From Ulva prolifera (Eukaryota; Chlorophyta; Ulvophyceae; Ulvales; Ulvaceae), in assembly GCA_023078555.1 (NCBI GenBank), contig CM041196.1, positions 4,154,001 through 4,218,000 of the forward strand: a stretch of DNA of 64,000 nt, given 5' to 3'. Made by a program: the position numbers and the translations under genes. The notes beneath the pieces were generated by a model. That model was not told the DNA's origin and made no database searches. It was given only the letters and a program-made list of their open reading frames with translations. How positions within the stretch are numbered: position 1 is the stretch's first letter; every line of letters begins with the position of its first letter. Below are positions 21,464-33,371 of the stretch, in pieces.

Positions 21464-21898
21464 TTACAAGCCTCCTTGCCTCTCTATGAGGACTAGAATC
21501 CCCTGTGGACCCAGAAGAATCTCGTTCATAAGGCTCAGCACAAACGTCCAGACGATGGGGGAGATGTCCACGCCCCCAATGGGTTGGATCAGCTTCCGAG
21601 TGGGGCCTAGCACTGGCTCAGTGGGCTTGTAGAAGATAGCCCATGGAAGCTTCTTGTCTGTGTTGTAGGCTGGGTCCCAGCTCATGATGATGCGCATGAT
21701 AAAGAAAAATTCCAGTACCGCAAGAGTTGGTTTGAGGATCCCCGCAATCAGGCTAGCCTGTTGGCCGTCCAGACACAGACTCACCACCTCCGCGACTGCG
21801 TTGACGCGAACAGGACGATGTAATCGCCTGCTGCGGCCTGGGGCTACCGCTTGTCGAAGCGACGCCAAGCAAGGGCGCATTCTAGTTGTGGCTGACAT
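21464..21898 (-). CDS. YLMG: plastid YLMG/YggT family membrane protein
   Basis: 144 residues, no intron. The first ~35 residues (start MSATTRMRPCLASLRQAV) are rich in Arg, Ala and Ser and lack acidic residues, fitting a plastid transit peptide, which decides the start at 21898 over the longer upstream frame. The rest is a YggT domain: a hydrophobic helix with FFFIMRIIMSWDPAY, then TEPVLGPTRKLIQPIGGVD, then a second hydrophobic segment with LMNEILLGPQGILVLIERQG. In Arabidopsis YLMG1 is linked to nucleoid and thylakoid organisation, and its relative CCB3 to cytochrome b6 assembly; the GPQG ending fits the YLMG1/CCB3 branch. Which of the two it serves cannot be told. It diverges from NSE1. Confidence 0.93.
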   Translation of the reverse strand: MSATTRMRPCLASLRQAVAPGRSRRLHRPVRVNAVAEVVSLCLDGQQASLIAGILKPTLAVLEFFFIMRIIMSWDPAYNTDKKLPWAIFYKPTEPVLGPTRKLIQPIGGVDISPIVWTFVLSLMNEILLGPQGILVLIERQGGL

Positions 21899-22381
21899 GG
21901 GACGAATTGTTATGCCGTAAAGTTGACTGACAAAACACACGAATTGCAAATCGACGTGCACGTAGACCCTTTACAAGTCACCTAAGGCTGCGGTGCTTGA
22001 TCACGGCTGTTTATACCAAGCATTTCGCTACAGTAGCGCGCCAGAAATCACTGGACGCGGCTGACACGGTGCACCACGCTCCATCACTGAATTATGAACG
22101 GATGGAGCCGTGGCCCAGCCTCCAGACGCGCTACTGTTCAGCAATTTGATCGCCATGCTCTAAAGTATCTGGTTCGTGGAATCCGGCGATGGTGTCACTG
22201 CTGAAATTACCTGCCTTGTGCATTCGTGCAGAATGATGACAACGGCGACGCAATCGGCACTAGCCGACTGGAAATTCCACATGTGCACTGGTAATTCTTA
22301 CAGTGCTACTTTCTGTACGTAGACTATCATTGCGACAGTTTCCGGCTCCCCTCCGGCCATCCGCACGGCCTGTGCATCAAA
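21899..22381. promoter_or_regulatory. divergent promoter region between YLMG and NSE1
   Basis: 483 bp between two divergent start codons. I see no clear TATA box or paired motif. Confidence 0.35.
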
Positions 22382-24082
22382 ATGCCCCCCTTCACCGCAC
22401 AAGATGTTGCTGATCAGTGCATGCTGCAGCTCATGTTCAAGCATAAATGTATGCTGGAGAGCACTGCCCAGGATGTATGTGCTCAGATCTACGGAGACAG
22501 TTCCGGTAAGTCTGTCATCGCAATCACTTTGAACCTGGACCTTGATCCCAGAGGCTCAGATAAGTATGGCTCATTGCAGAAGAAAATTATTTAGCGTCCC
22601 TCTCTCGTGTGGGTAAGTTGTTGGAAGATCTCAAGATGCAGATCAAGACTGTGAGACATTTCGTATGCTGCCCTTCCATGGCTCCCCGTAGCCTGTCAGA
22701 ACGTCGGGCTAGATGTGACGCACATTATGTAGCAATTTCAGTTCAGCAAGCAGCACGCAAATTCTGAAATTCTACTATCTCTCACAAGGTCACAATCCCT
22801 CTTTCACAGCTAATGTGCCTGCAGAACGACCAAAACAAGTACATAGCATTGATCAATCAGGTGTGGTCATCTTTGAAAGCATGTAATACATGATAGCATG
22901 TGCCACGTTCCATTGCCCAGCAAAGATGCCTGTGGCTGCTCGGACGGTTTTGTTCAATGCAGGCTGAAGATGAGCCTGCAAAGCTGTCGTCCAAGTACAC
23001 ATTTGCAGAAATGCAGTTCTTCTACATCCTAGTGCGATCCACATTCTGACCCTTGCCTTCTCCACTAGCGCGTCATTTGTAAGATCTGGCCTGTTCCAGC
23101 GCTGCAGCGGATTCAATGCCAGAATGCCGGACGCTGCACACCCGCTCACACTTATGCAGCGACATCCGCCGTTGCCTGCACACCCGCTCAAGCTCACCCC
23201 TCCATCCCGACACCCAGCAGCACTTGTGTTCCACGCATACAAGCACACGCACTTCGAGCTGGCTGGCGTGATGTGCAGATCGAGCAGATCGCGACACAGG
23301 AGGACGCGGAGGACGGCGCGTGCTGGCTGGGTGTTAACGACGCCCTGAACCTCAGCACAGCCACACCGCCACACATGACGCAGTTCACGCAGCCGCAGGG
23401 GGACGCCCCCGCGGAGTCGACGCGGCTGAGCATCTCCGCCAAGGAGGAGGCCCTCGAGCGCCTCATCGCCGACTGGTGGCTGCTGCAGGACGACTCTGGC
23501 CGCCTCTCGATCGGGGTGCGCCGCGCCTGCGTGCCCCCCTGCTGCTGCCCGCTCGCTGCTGACGCACCTGCGCTCTTCGCAACAGCATCTACCCCCTGCG
23601 CTGCCGACACCTGTGCTTGCGCCCACGGCCTGAATAGCTTCCGTGCTGCCGCGCCTCTGTCTTTGTTTCCGCAGTCTCTGCCAGCTGGTGTGCCTAGTGC
23701 ATGCTTGTGCTATCGTGGCATAGAGCAGCGTGCCTGTGTGTTCCTGCTGCTGGCGCAGGGCCGCTGTACTTTGACCCCTCCCTTACGGTGCGGCGATCCA
23801 GGTTTCAGGGTTCCTGAGTGACCTCGTCTGGAGCGTCGGTGCATCGTTCCCAGTTACATGCATTCAATCCAAGGAACGTTCATAGCCTGCTTGTGATGTG
23901 TGGAGCATCAGGTCAGGGCGCCGGCATGCGGTCGCATTGACACAGACCTGGTGGGGGGGGGGGGGGGGGAGTGAGCGCGCCTGCTGCTGCTGCAGCCCCG
24001 GACGTTCCTCGAGCTGCGGCAGTACCTCCTGGAGCTCAACCTCTCTGACGAGACGAAGCAGGTCTGGGAAGCCGCACTGTGA
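22382..24082 (+). CDS. NSE1: NSE1 subunit of the SMC5/6 complex, RING not visible
   Basis: Six exons join in frame: 22382-22505, 22580-22650, 22825-22860, 22963-23031, 23279-23515 and 23996-24082, giving 207 residues. The N-terminus has DQCMLQLMFKHKCMLES, then NYLASLSRVGKLLEDLKMQI, then KLSSKYTFAEMQFFYIL, and finally a winged helix with EEALERLIADWWLLQDDSG and RTFLELRQYL, in NSE1 order. NSE1 pairs with NSE3 in the SMC5/6 DNA-repair complex and usually ends in a variant RING. Here the frame stops ten residues after LNLSDE with no Cys/His array. A donor-like GTGAGC at 24079, just inside the stop, and a Cys-rich stretch at about 24225-24260 leave open an extra exon, but its cysteine spacing does not match a RING. 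A G17 run lies in the last intron. Confidence 0.85.
23953..23969. repeat. G17 tract near a splice acceptor
   Basis: Seventeen G in the last NSE1 intron, about 26 nt before the acceptor. Confidence 0.95.
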
Positions 24083-24508
24083 GCGACGAGGGACTCGGCT
24101 GCTGTGACAGCCACCATGCATCGCGGCTTTGCTCGGATGCCAATTCCCGGCACCCCTGCCCCCCGCCGTGTGCATCGTGCAGCGCTGGCTGGCACGGTTC
24201 GCTTCCCCTTCCTGGGCAGGCAGTGCACGCGCGAGATGTGCGGTGCTGCTGCCAGACGTGCCACGTTGTGGCAGACCTGGCGGGGCGACGAATCCATGCA
24301 ATGGCGTTTGAGCTGCTGCGGCGAGACCAGTTTGGTGGGCGTGGCTGGAGTGGGGTCAGGCTATTGGAGGCACCGGGGTGGCAGAACATTGTGCCACTCG
24401 GTGTATTTGTACCGTGTTCTTTCACTGCGATTCTTTTGCTTTGTTGGATTGGCTGCTTGCAAGGGGTTACCTGCATGGGTGTACTGTGATGCGTGTGGAT
24501 GCATGTGT

Positions 24509-24551
24509 GTTACAAGGACAAAGTAAGCAAGGCAGGTAGCACCGCGAGCAA
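24509..24551 (+). repeat. short dispersed repeat, second family
   Basis: Starts TTACAAGGACAAAG and continues through GGCAGGTAGCACCGCGAGCA; matches 8996-9052 in reverse. A related AGGCAGGTAGCACCGCG block lies at 44288-44306. Confidence 0.8.
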
Positions 24552-25182
24552 CCACCAGGGACGCATGCGTGTATGCATCATTGCGTTCCCATGTCCATAG
24601 GGTGCTGTGCATAGGCCATGCAATTGCACACAATGCGATGCCTGGTCGGCGTGTTGGGGGCTGCTGTTTTGTGCATATATTTTCCGGTGGACATGGGGCA
24701 TTCCTCGGATGATGACGAGGTTTGTGTCCATTTGGTGTTGCTGTTGCTGAGCAGGCACGCCCCTACAGTGGATCTTTGTTTTATTCTCGGGTCCTTGAGG
24801 CTGATGGTGCGTGGTGCATATGGACGCTACGGGATAGCTCTGGCCCTGTGAAAGCATTCAGGGACCTAGCGTGATGTGGGCGAAGGAAGTGATGCTGTAA
24901 TATCTGTGCTTGGTGAAATGTGTGTGGGTCGCCTGTGCCTTCTATGCACATCGCCTTACTGTCGAGAGTTCTTGACATCTCGATCTGATAGTGCCATACA
25001 GGCATTTGGAACTGCAGGCCACAAGGATGAAGCATGCCAGTCTCAATCGGATGAGCACCCTCTGTCAACACGCACATGACTTGTCAGTCTGAGTGATGAC
25101 CCGATCGAGGCCAATCAAGCGGACTTGGAGCTGTGCACAGCTGTGTGAGTACGATGTAATATGCATGCATGCGATCTGAATT

Positions 25183-25269
25183 CTACTGCCACCCGAACGG
25201 TTCGCCGAATCTAGGGCAAGGAAGTAGTTCGATCACTCGTATCAGGTCTTTGAGGAAACGGAACTCTAC
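25183..25269 (-). CDS. possible terminal exon of a small unrecognised gene
   Basis: After an AG acceptor at 25270, the frame reads VEFRFLKDLIRVIELLPCPR and stops at 25183. It looks coding by residue mix only. No partner exon was found with confidence, and it diverges from the gene starting at 25593. Confidence 0.2.
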   Translation of the reverse strand, partial: VEFRFLKDLIRVIELLPCPRFGEPFGWQ

Positions 25270-25592
25270 CTCCTGAGCCCGTTGCTGAGGCCTTGTTCCT
25301 TCCGCGTGCGCAAGCCCGTTCGACGCCTTGCGTCGGTGGAGTGGATCCATGCATGGAGCGTCATAGCACACCCATACCGACGGGATGTCGCGCCGTTGGC
25401 AATGGGCATTCAGAGCGTGCGAATACATGCGGAAACCTTCGCATTCAGAGGGAACGAGACGTCTCAGCTTTTGCCTTTTGATATCTTCCCGTCATCTTTG
25501 GCGTCTGCTGTACTCACGCTCACGGCCGCAGTCCAGAGTTCATCTCACATCCGGCACCCTCGAGCTAGATCTATAAAACTAACAGAGCGACC

Positions 25593-27973
25593 ATGTTGGA
25601 CACCTTCATGAACTTTGTGTCGGTACGCGCTATCGGCTCTCGCTCCGCTCTCGTTGCATGCTGGGCAGCTTGTCAAAGTCGGGATACTCCGCTTCAGTGA
25701 TGCGTCACACACGCCCATGCAGACTGAGCTGTGTGTCGGGAACCAAGCTGTGCATATGAACTTTCCCTTGTGGACGCACGCTGGCTGCAGGACCACGCCG
25801 ATCTCGTCGGGAGCGGTGAGTTTGCGAGCCTGCTTGGCGTTGCTACCGACGACCCGAATGGCTACATGAAGACCAAGGGGCTAGCAATGGGCCGTGAAAT
25901 TATGAGCAAGCTCATGCAATCAATATATGCTGATGATGGCATGCAACAGCCCGCGGATGCTGTCGGTGCGCCGTACGCTTGCTCCGTGAACTATTATTGG
26001 TCTGGATTGCATTTTGTCCCGGCAGCCTGCTGACAGGTTCCTCGAAGCACACAGGCCAGTTTCGGCACGCGCATATCCGAAGTTCAGGTTGAAGGTAGCT
26101 GCGTGACTGACACGAGCGCTCCGATGTAGTGGCAGTTGCAGGTGACTCAGATCTTTCATCTGGTTGCAAGTGCACAGTGGTCGCTCATATGTTTCGACAA
26201 GGCCGCATAGCAACAACAGCGTAGCACAGTCATCGTTATTCATCTTCAAGATGCGGTGCAGTTTCCCGGTCCATGACACCCGGCGACATGGTATCGAATG
26301 CCGGCCTTGGGCAAGGCAAGATGGGCTCCATGCTGGCGCCTCTAGTCGCAGGAATCGTGTCCTCCATTCAGGAGTGCGGTATCAAGGATGAGATCGTGCA
26401 GTTTGCGCAGAAGCGCGCCTTGAAATCCATCGAGGAGCACTCAGCAGTGATTTCCAGCCAAGGAGAAAAGTGTGTCCCCAGAAAGCCTTCGTGCCCTTGC
26501 CTTCACATGACAGAGCATCCAGCACAAGACATCTCTGAATACACAGGTTCGTGTGATGTAACGTATCCTGCCTATCTTCTGCTGACACAAAATGTCCTCG
26601 CCCACGAGCACGCTCTCTGAGACAACTCCTCTGTCTGCTGTGCCAGACACACCCGGACCTAGCCATGCTGAATGCAGTGCCTGTCCCGCAGGCTTGGGAA
26701 CATGGTTGTGGAGGGCATCACCAGCGCAGTCAAAGCCCGCGCAGACCCGACTGCTGCAGCTGTGGCGGCGACGACCTCCCGCGCTGCGCCGCTAGTCGAC
26801 GCCTCCGCCTTTGATGCTCCTGACCCTGCGTGCGCCCCCACCCCTTTCCTAACTCATTTGAATCTCCTACTTTGTATCTTCCCACACTCCGGCCTTGCCC
26901 ATCGATGACTTCCTGAGTCCGCCTCGGACTTCTTCAATCACACAACAATCAACCACATGCAGCAGCCTCGCGCTGGCCACACGCAGCTGTTACCGTTCGC
27001 GCTCGCGGGAGCACCACGTGGGGGTGCGGCCAGACCCTGTGCAGACCCACCACCTCCAAACCACCCTGCACCTGGGTCACATCGGCCGCCCTCAGGTTGT
27101 GACCGGCTGACGGCAGCGTTCGCTGCTCTGCAAGCAACACCACGCACCGCGCCGTCCCCACGCCCATGCACCAGCCACCCGCGCAGCCGGCAGCTTGCGG
27201 TCAGAACCGCGTGGCTTTCACCGCAGGCAGCATGGCCACAGCAGCACTCTCACACGCCCCCCCCTTTGCATGGGGCGTGGCCCACCCCTCTGCTTGTCGT
27301 TTTACTATTGATGGTGGCAGTGTGTTGTAGCTTGTGTTGGTGCGCTCTGCCATACAATGGCCCGAGATCTTATGCTTTCTCACCTGTCCACTCGGCCACT
27401 GAGCTGAACGCAACCGCCAGTGGGTCACGTCGGTGGGTGACACGCATACTCATGCACCGGCCCATTCTCAGCTTCACCTTTGCTTCACCAAGAAACAGGT
27501 GGCGTGGTCTCCCATGAATGCCAGTGCTCTCTCGTCAATTTGGGCGTGAACGAGGATGCGACACAGGCCGGCAGCATGCTAGCACACACTTGCATCGGGC
27601 TATTGCGGTCACAGGGGCTCCGGCTTGCTGCCACGAAAGCAGAGGCATCCGCCCCACGCTTACGCGCAGCCAGTGTCTGCAGCGCGCCTGTGGCACGCGG
27701 CGCGGGAGGGGGCGCCAATGCGGCGACAGGCGAGATGGCGGCGGCCTTCATGAAGCCGCTTGCGGCGGGCGTGAACGCCGTGCTCGGCGACACGGGCGCC
27801 GTGGACCGCGTCATCGACGTCGTGAGTGACTGGGTGCCGCTGGACAAGCTCAAGGCGGCCCTCAAGTCGACCCTGCACCCTCAGTATCAGCGCGCGTGCG
27901 TCGCCGCGGCGCCGCAGATCGAGACGTTCGGGGGCGTCGCCGGTGGCCATGTCATCGAGTTCATGAATGTGCG

Positions 27974-28010
<37 letters not shown>

Positions 28011-28809
28011 CTGCGCTGTACCACCCGCAGTGATTGCTTCGCCTTTCGGTTGGCGCGGAGGTTTGGCCCCGCCTTGGTGTGGCCACGCAGAGGAGCTGGA
28101 GCACGTGCATGCATGACCACCGGCAAGTGTGCCGGGCCACCTGCGGCGGAGGTGTACGAGCAACACTGTTTGGGATTGCAGCAGACTCCAGGCGCAGGGC
28201 GCTAGTTTGGTGCTTCATCTATGACGCTCCAACTCCCAACACCTGCGTCCATGCTTCCTACCTCGTTTGGCCAGTGCTCACGCCAAACTTGATTCTATGC
28301 CGTACCATATTTGGTAAAACACTGTAGTGTACCCAAGTGCAGTGACCCACTGAGAATCCCGCGCGGCCATCCATTGGCGTCAGAGTGTGCCCTATGTTTC
28401 GGTATGGTAGGTGGCCGAGCACGCGAAGCATCACTGCCCGTAGCACGCTGACCTCAACTACTCCTATCATACAGTTGTGCAGCTTCCAGACCTTTGATCG
28501 GCCTCAATGGTTATCGTACCTGCCTTTGAGTCGTGTTGTCAAAGAGCCCTTCATCAGGGCCGCGGAGGGTGTGGCGTGCAGGGCGCGGCAGGCGTGGCGT
28601 CGGAGCAGGCGCGGGACAACTGCGCACGCGCCATCGCGGAGGGTGACGGCGCGATCGAGCGCGAGCTCATGGCCCCGCTGCTCGCGCCCTTCATGCGCGG
28701 CATGCTCGGCCGCCTCGCCGACGGCGGCCTCGGCAGCGCCGCCGCCATCGGCCTCCTCTCCAAGCTCTTCACCTGCTTCAGCGGCAGCAAGGCCGCCGTC
28801 AAGTCGTGA
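25593..28809 (+). CDS. unrecognised helical protein, complete six-exon model
   Basis: Exons 25593-25622, 25791-25965, 26262-26469, 26692-26829, 27683-27968 and 28582-28809 join in phases 0, 1, 2, 2 and 0, giving 354 residues from the ATG at 25593 to the stop at 28809. Donors are GTACGC, GTGCGC, GTGTGT, GTGCGCCCCC and GTGCG followed by C36. The chain is almost all predicted helix with Gly/Ala breaks: an N-terminal half with MKTKGLAMGREIMSKLMQSI and LAPLVAGIVSSIQECGIKDE, an Ala/Pro/Thr-rich linker, then repeated amphipathic segments such as EMAAAFMKPLAAGVNAVLG and LMAPLLAPFMRGMLGRL. The repeated MxPLLAPxM/G pattern suggests a membrane-associating or self-assembling helical protein. No family is recognised, and there is no clear signal or transit peptide. 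Confidence 0.75.
27974..28009. repeat. C36 tract just after a splice donor
   Basis: Thirty-six C directly after the donor GTGCG (27969) of the 25593-28809 gene. Confidence 0.95.
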
Positions 28810-30420
28810 CGCGGCGGCGCTGCGTGCCGCGTGCCGCGGGGGAGGCAGCCTGTAGGCCACGTGCGAGATGCACGCGGCGTGAGGGGGGAGGTGAATTGAG
28901 TAGGCAGACGGTGGGCTCGAGGAGTGAGCGGTGTCTGCATTTTTTATGCAAGATGAAGATTCTGCTCGGTATTTCTATGCCGCAGCAGTTGCGGTACATG
29001 GGGTACGGCGAGGGTTGTCAGGGCGGCAGGGCGGGGGCGACGGCGCAGCTGCGCTCCCTAGGTAACCTGCCAGCAGCTGACCTAGCTGCGGAGTCCTTGT
29101 CTGTTCGAGAATGATGCCTAGGGCGGTGCTTGAAGTCAATGTGACACCCAGGCCCACCCATGCAGCGTGTGGGCAGGAGCAGCGTTTTTGGTGCCCGGCA
29201 GAGTGGGCCATGGCGATGAGGCATGATCGGCGCGGGCGCGGTGCGTGTTTTTGCATGTTTTCTCCCGTGAGTTTGTGACGAGGGTTGCCCGTGCTGCGGT
29301 AAAGTATGGGCTGCAGCATGCGCAGGGCGGCGGGGCGGTCCATGCTCTGGTGAGGTTGTGAGAGAGGGCTCTAGAGGATGCGCCAGGCGCCGGGCTGTCG
29401 TACTGTGCCGGACGTGCAACACAGCAGATGATATGCACTTTACAGAATGGAGTGCACCACCCGGAGGGGTGGCTGTGCTGTTGGGCCATGGAGGTCCGGT
29501 GCTGCAAGATGTGCATCTTGTGTAGCCAAGTACATTTATTTAGATGCCATACTACATGGTGCGCTGAGGCAGCTGCTGTGGATAGCGCTAGCTGATCAGC
29601 GGTGAAGGGTTTGATGGGCTGGAAGCAGTGGTGGGAAGGAAAGGAGGTGACAGGTAGTGGATGTACACCGACTTCCAACCGTGAGTTGGCGGGGTAGGGC
29701 ACTTGGGAATGAAGGGGAGTGTTGTATTTTGCATTGAGGCAATGAGATGGGAGCTGGCGTGAAGGAGAGGTGGGGAAGACATAACCCTGTGACTGTAAGC
29801 AGCTGCTGTTGTCAAGAATTAGAGTTGTGGTGGAGCGATGTACTCTGCTGGCTCACCTGAGCATGTCACATAATACGTAGCGAATTGGCCGGACAAGTAT
29901 GACCCAGGCCTTGGATCAGATCGCTGGGAGTTTTACCTTCAGCGCCCCCGTTATCGGTTGTCAGCATTGGCGCTGGTCATCAGCTGTTTGCCATCCTGCT
30001 GGCAGATTCTTCCGCAATGTGTTGGCCGTGGTGAGGATTCAGAGCGATCGTGCGCCGGGCTTCTCATGTTGAGACAATGGCAAGAGATGTTGCGGATGGG
30101 CTGGAGAATGTGGCGCACTTCAAGACGGGCGCGTTGAGGGCAGCTGACTTCGGAGCGGCATGCAGCAGCAGCACTGCGAATCTGCATGCAAGCGCTGTCA
30201 TCATTGCTGGCAATGCCCAGGTCGATCTGGTCTAAACAACACGTGATTACCGATCACTTGCGTGATTTTCCTGCAAACTGCTGCTGATGACCTCTGACTT
30301 GAGATCGCACGAGCAACAGGTCTCGGGACGCATGGTAAAGAACGCATTCAATATACCCTCGACACATCACCTTACTGCACAGACTCGTACATAGTTGATC
30401 ATCTGCTGCTTTCCTTATTG
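28810..30420. other. no gene recognised
   Basis: 1.6 kb between the helical-protein gene and the DUF72 gene. Frames are short and biased; the part from about 29570 to 29820 is purine-rich on the plus strand. Confidence 0.5.
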
Positions 30421-32992
30421 ATGGGATCTGAAAGGTGGGCTGGGTGTGTTTTGCATGGAACGTGTGGTTGGTCAGACGCATCTATCGTTTCGTGTGGCCG
30501 ATTTTATCCCCGCTCGGTCAAGACCTCAGCAGATAAGCTCAGCATTCATTCCAGAACATTTGGCTGCGTGGAGGTAAACGCTACTTTGCACCATAACAGC
30601 CTAGTATGTTGTTAACCGCTTGCTTTGATGCAGAGTTCAGCCTGTAGATCGACTGCCTGTAGGTGGATTCAAGCTGCTATTCTATACCATCGAAGGACAG
30701 TGTGGCCAAGTGGGTAGACAGTGTTCCAAAGGGATATGTGTTCCATTTCAAGGCTTTCGGACTTTTCTGCTCTCAGAGATGCGCATCAAACATGCTCCCG
30801 CGCTCAGTACGGTCACCGCATCATCAGACATCTGTGCGCCTGTCAGAAATGGCACCTGAGAGCGTTGACAGCCTCTGGCAAGCTTTCCACGGCTGCTTGC
30901 AGCCGGCGCAGGAGGTGCGCAGCCTCTGTCCATGCCCTCGCCTCCACTGTGCCGGACATGCCAGGCAGTTGACTTAGATTCAATGCGTTGCATTAGCCTT
31001 GAAGTGTCGACCTGGCACCTCAGCTTTGGCTGCCTTGCAGAGCGGCAAGCTTGGATGTGTTGTGTTTCAATTCCATTTGTCCTTTACTCCGTCCGAGGCC
31101 AATAAGCGGCACGTAGAGTGGTGTCGATCCCGACTGGACTCAAGCATCGACATGGCTGTAGAGTTCAGATCCAGAGCATGGTTTCATCCAGATGCAGCCG
31201 ATACAGTCGTACGCTTCAGTCTTCATGCTGATTTGTTGAATGTCTGCACCATACCATGCTGCTAGAGGTCTGAAGGCAAAGTGAAGTTCCAGGCCTGCCG
31301 CATCTGAGAAACATCCACCACGGCACGATGCAGTTTGACAACTCATCCTGCCACTGCATGTGACCCCCAAAACGAGCACTGCAGCGACCATCTGCCATGT
31401 TACATAATTGACCAAACACGTGCTCATTGTACTACATGGAGAGAATTCCCGATGAATCTCCACTGAAAACATCTCGGCGACACTGTGGCGCATCTCGCAT
31501 TTCATCACATCATCTGCACGGGCAGAAGGTCATGTGCAGCCAGACCCATGCAGCAGGCACTGTGACGATCGGCATCACAGCAATCCCAGTGACCGCGGTG
31601 AAGTTGAAAGCACAGATGTCTGCAGGCTTGGCTCACACAGCTAGGAGTCTCCATGGTCGCTGCAGATGAGCTGCGACATGAGACCTTCCAGCCGGACAGA
31701 GCTCAGACGGGCCTGCCTCCAGGCGAGGTTCAGGAACTGATGCCCATTGCGCTGCATGTCACCAATCCACGCTTCTTTTACGTAAGACTCCACCGGAGGT
31801 GTGCTCTGCATCCACCTGCGGTGTTTGCTGCCAGCTGTGTCAAGTCAAGCAGATGTGCATTTACTGAGTGTTTGCGACAAGGACTAAGTCGGTGTTTCAG
31901 TTGATCCTGCCACTCCGTGTTTGTCGGTGCATTTGCTCTCGTGGTTGCCTACTAAATCCGTGTCACAACCTCTTGAATTGGCCGAAGCAGCAGTGAACGC
32001 AGCTTTGCAAGGTCTCAGCTGCGGTGTTGATCAAACTCGACTCGAGCTCCAAGCAGCAGTATGCTCCAAGCAGCATGTAGGCCTCCATGCTGTAGACCTT
32101 CAATCCGGCCTAGTGCGTTTGCAGTGGCATGTGTGGTGTAGCTGTCAGGCCGCCCGCACAATGCGTGTCATGCTTGCGCTTGGACGATCTCCCATCTCTG
32201 CCTCACCATTAGAATGGCATGGGGCGCAGCATATTGTTCCTATTTGGATCCTCATCACATGTACCTGGACTACTGCAACGCGCCACGCTCTCTCCCCATG
32301 GGCAGACAGAAGTACCAGCATCTTGCAAGGATGGGCTGTCTGGGCTGGCATCCATTTGGGACCTGCACGGACTCGGGCCGGCACCGTGCTCCCATCGAAG
32401 AGTGAGGCCCTGACTATGCCACAAGCGGCAGTGGCCCCCCATGCATTTCAACCTGTGCATCAATCCCTGTTTCCCGACAGTGCCCTTTCGGTGCACTCTG
32501 TGCCGCATGCTGTGCACCTTAGTCAATACAAACAGAGCCGACACCCTGTGCCGCGGCACCAGCCGCGACTATCCCACCGACACCGCCACGCAGCAGAATT
32601 TCAAACCTCCCCTACGCAGCACACCTGCACACGTGCATGCATGCAGATTCGGCACAAAGGAGCGCCTCGTGGGCGACTCAGAGCATGCAGCGTGGGCACG
32701 CCGCCTGCTCGCCCTCCGGCCGCACCTGCAGGGACCGGTGTACTTTCTGTGGGGCACCGACTGGGAGGACGCGCCCGCCGTGAACGCCGGCCGCCTGCAG
32801 GCCGCCCTGCCGCAGGAGCTCGCCTTGGACTGGCCGGCGTTTGTGCGCTGTGCCTCTGGTGGCCGGCCGAGCATCGTGGAGCTCTTTGCGGCCTCCCCGG
32901 CGGCGGTCAAGGCCGGCACGGCAGCTGCCGCCTCTGGCCGCAGTGCGCCCTCCCTCTCCCCTCCACCATGCATGGACAGCGCCGTTGACTGA
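30421..32992 (+). CDS. DUF72 domain protein
   Basis: Recognised exons: 30421-30573, 30663-30914, 31041 to about 31208-31241, 31666-31798 and 32647-32992. The first gives GTCGWSD and GRFYPRS, then after splicing VEVDSSCYSIPS, the DUF72 VE(V/I)NSTFY-type block. Later exons give FHFKAFGLF, GCVVFQFHLSF, MAVEFRSRAWF, DELRHETFQPDR and FYVRLHRRFGTKERL; the last carries the GPVYFLWGTDWEDAP end of the domain and a low-complexity tail. Phases agree except between the third and fourth exons, where one short exon of roughly 8-15 codons is missing from my model. DUF72 is a TIM-barrel-like family of unknown biochemical role, found in bacteria, algae and plants. The start follows from the first ATG before the conserved GTCGWSD. 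Confidence 0.93.
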
Positions 32993-33371
32993 TTCTTCTT
33001 GTATGCACGTGTCCTGCGAATTGAGTTTTTTAGTGCTGCTGTCACAATGGTCACACGCAGTGGTCCAACTTGTGAGATGTCAGGCTTGTGTTCAATCAAT
33101 TGGGGACTTGCGGGGACTGCGTGCGGGCCTAGAGGTTCATGGATGGACCTTGCTTGCTGTGCGCGAGAAACGAAACACCGTGAGTCGATCATATCACTTG
33201 CACATCTGGCCGTGGCATGGAAGTGCTTGGCAGTGCTGCCGATGCAGTGGTGCGCAGCAGCCGCCGCGTGCGCTTGGGGACCCAGAGCTGGCGCGAGCTC
33301 GACCCACCTCGAATAATGCTGTTGGTGCCGTCGCAAGGTCTCGCCGCAACTGAGGTCGTTCGCCGCTGCAG
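32993..33371. other. short intergenic stretch
   Basis: Nothing supported; upstream exons of the weak gene at 33372-34256 may lie here. Confidence 0.4.

Larger units (their letters stand above)
24083..25592. other. gene-poor stretch
   Basis: 3' flank of NSE1. It contains the second copy of the short repeat (24509-24551). The Cys-rich open frame at 24180-24489 could be a further NSE1 exon. No other gene is supported apart from a weak minus-strand candidate at 25183-25269. Confidence 0.4.

Noticed and set aside
25572-25578. TATAAAA word upstream of the helical-protein gene as a TATA box
   Set aside because: It lies only 15 nt before the ATG, too close for a start site about 30 nt downstream to precede the start codon.
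9908-28009. C31 and C36 tracts as assembly artefacts
   Set aside because: They sit at the same position (after GTGCG donors) as shorter, mixed C-rich starts in other introns, so they look biological, though exact lengths may be unreliable.
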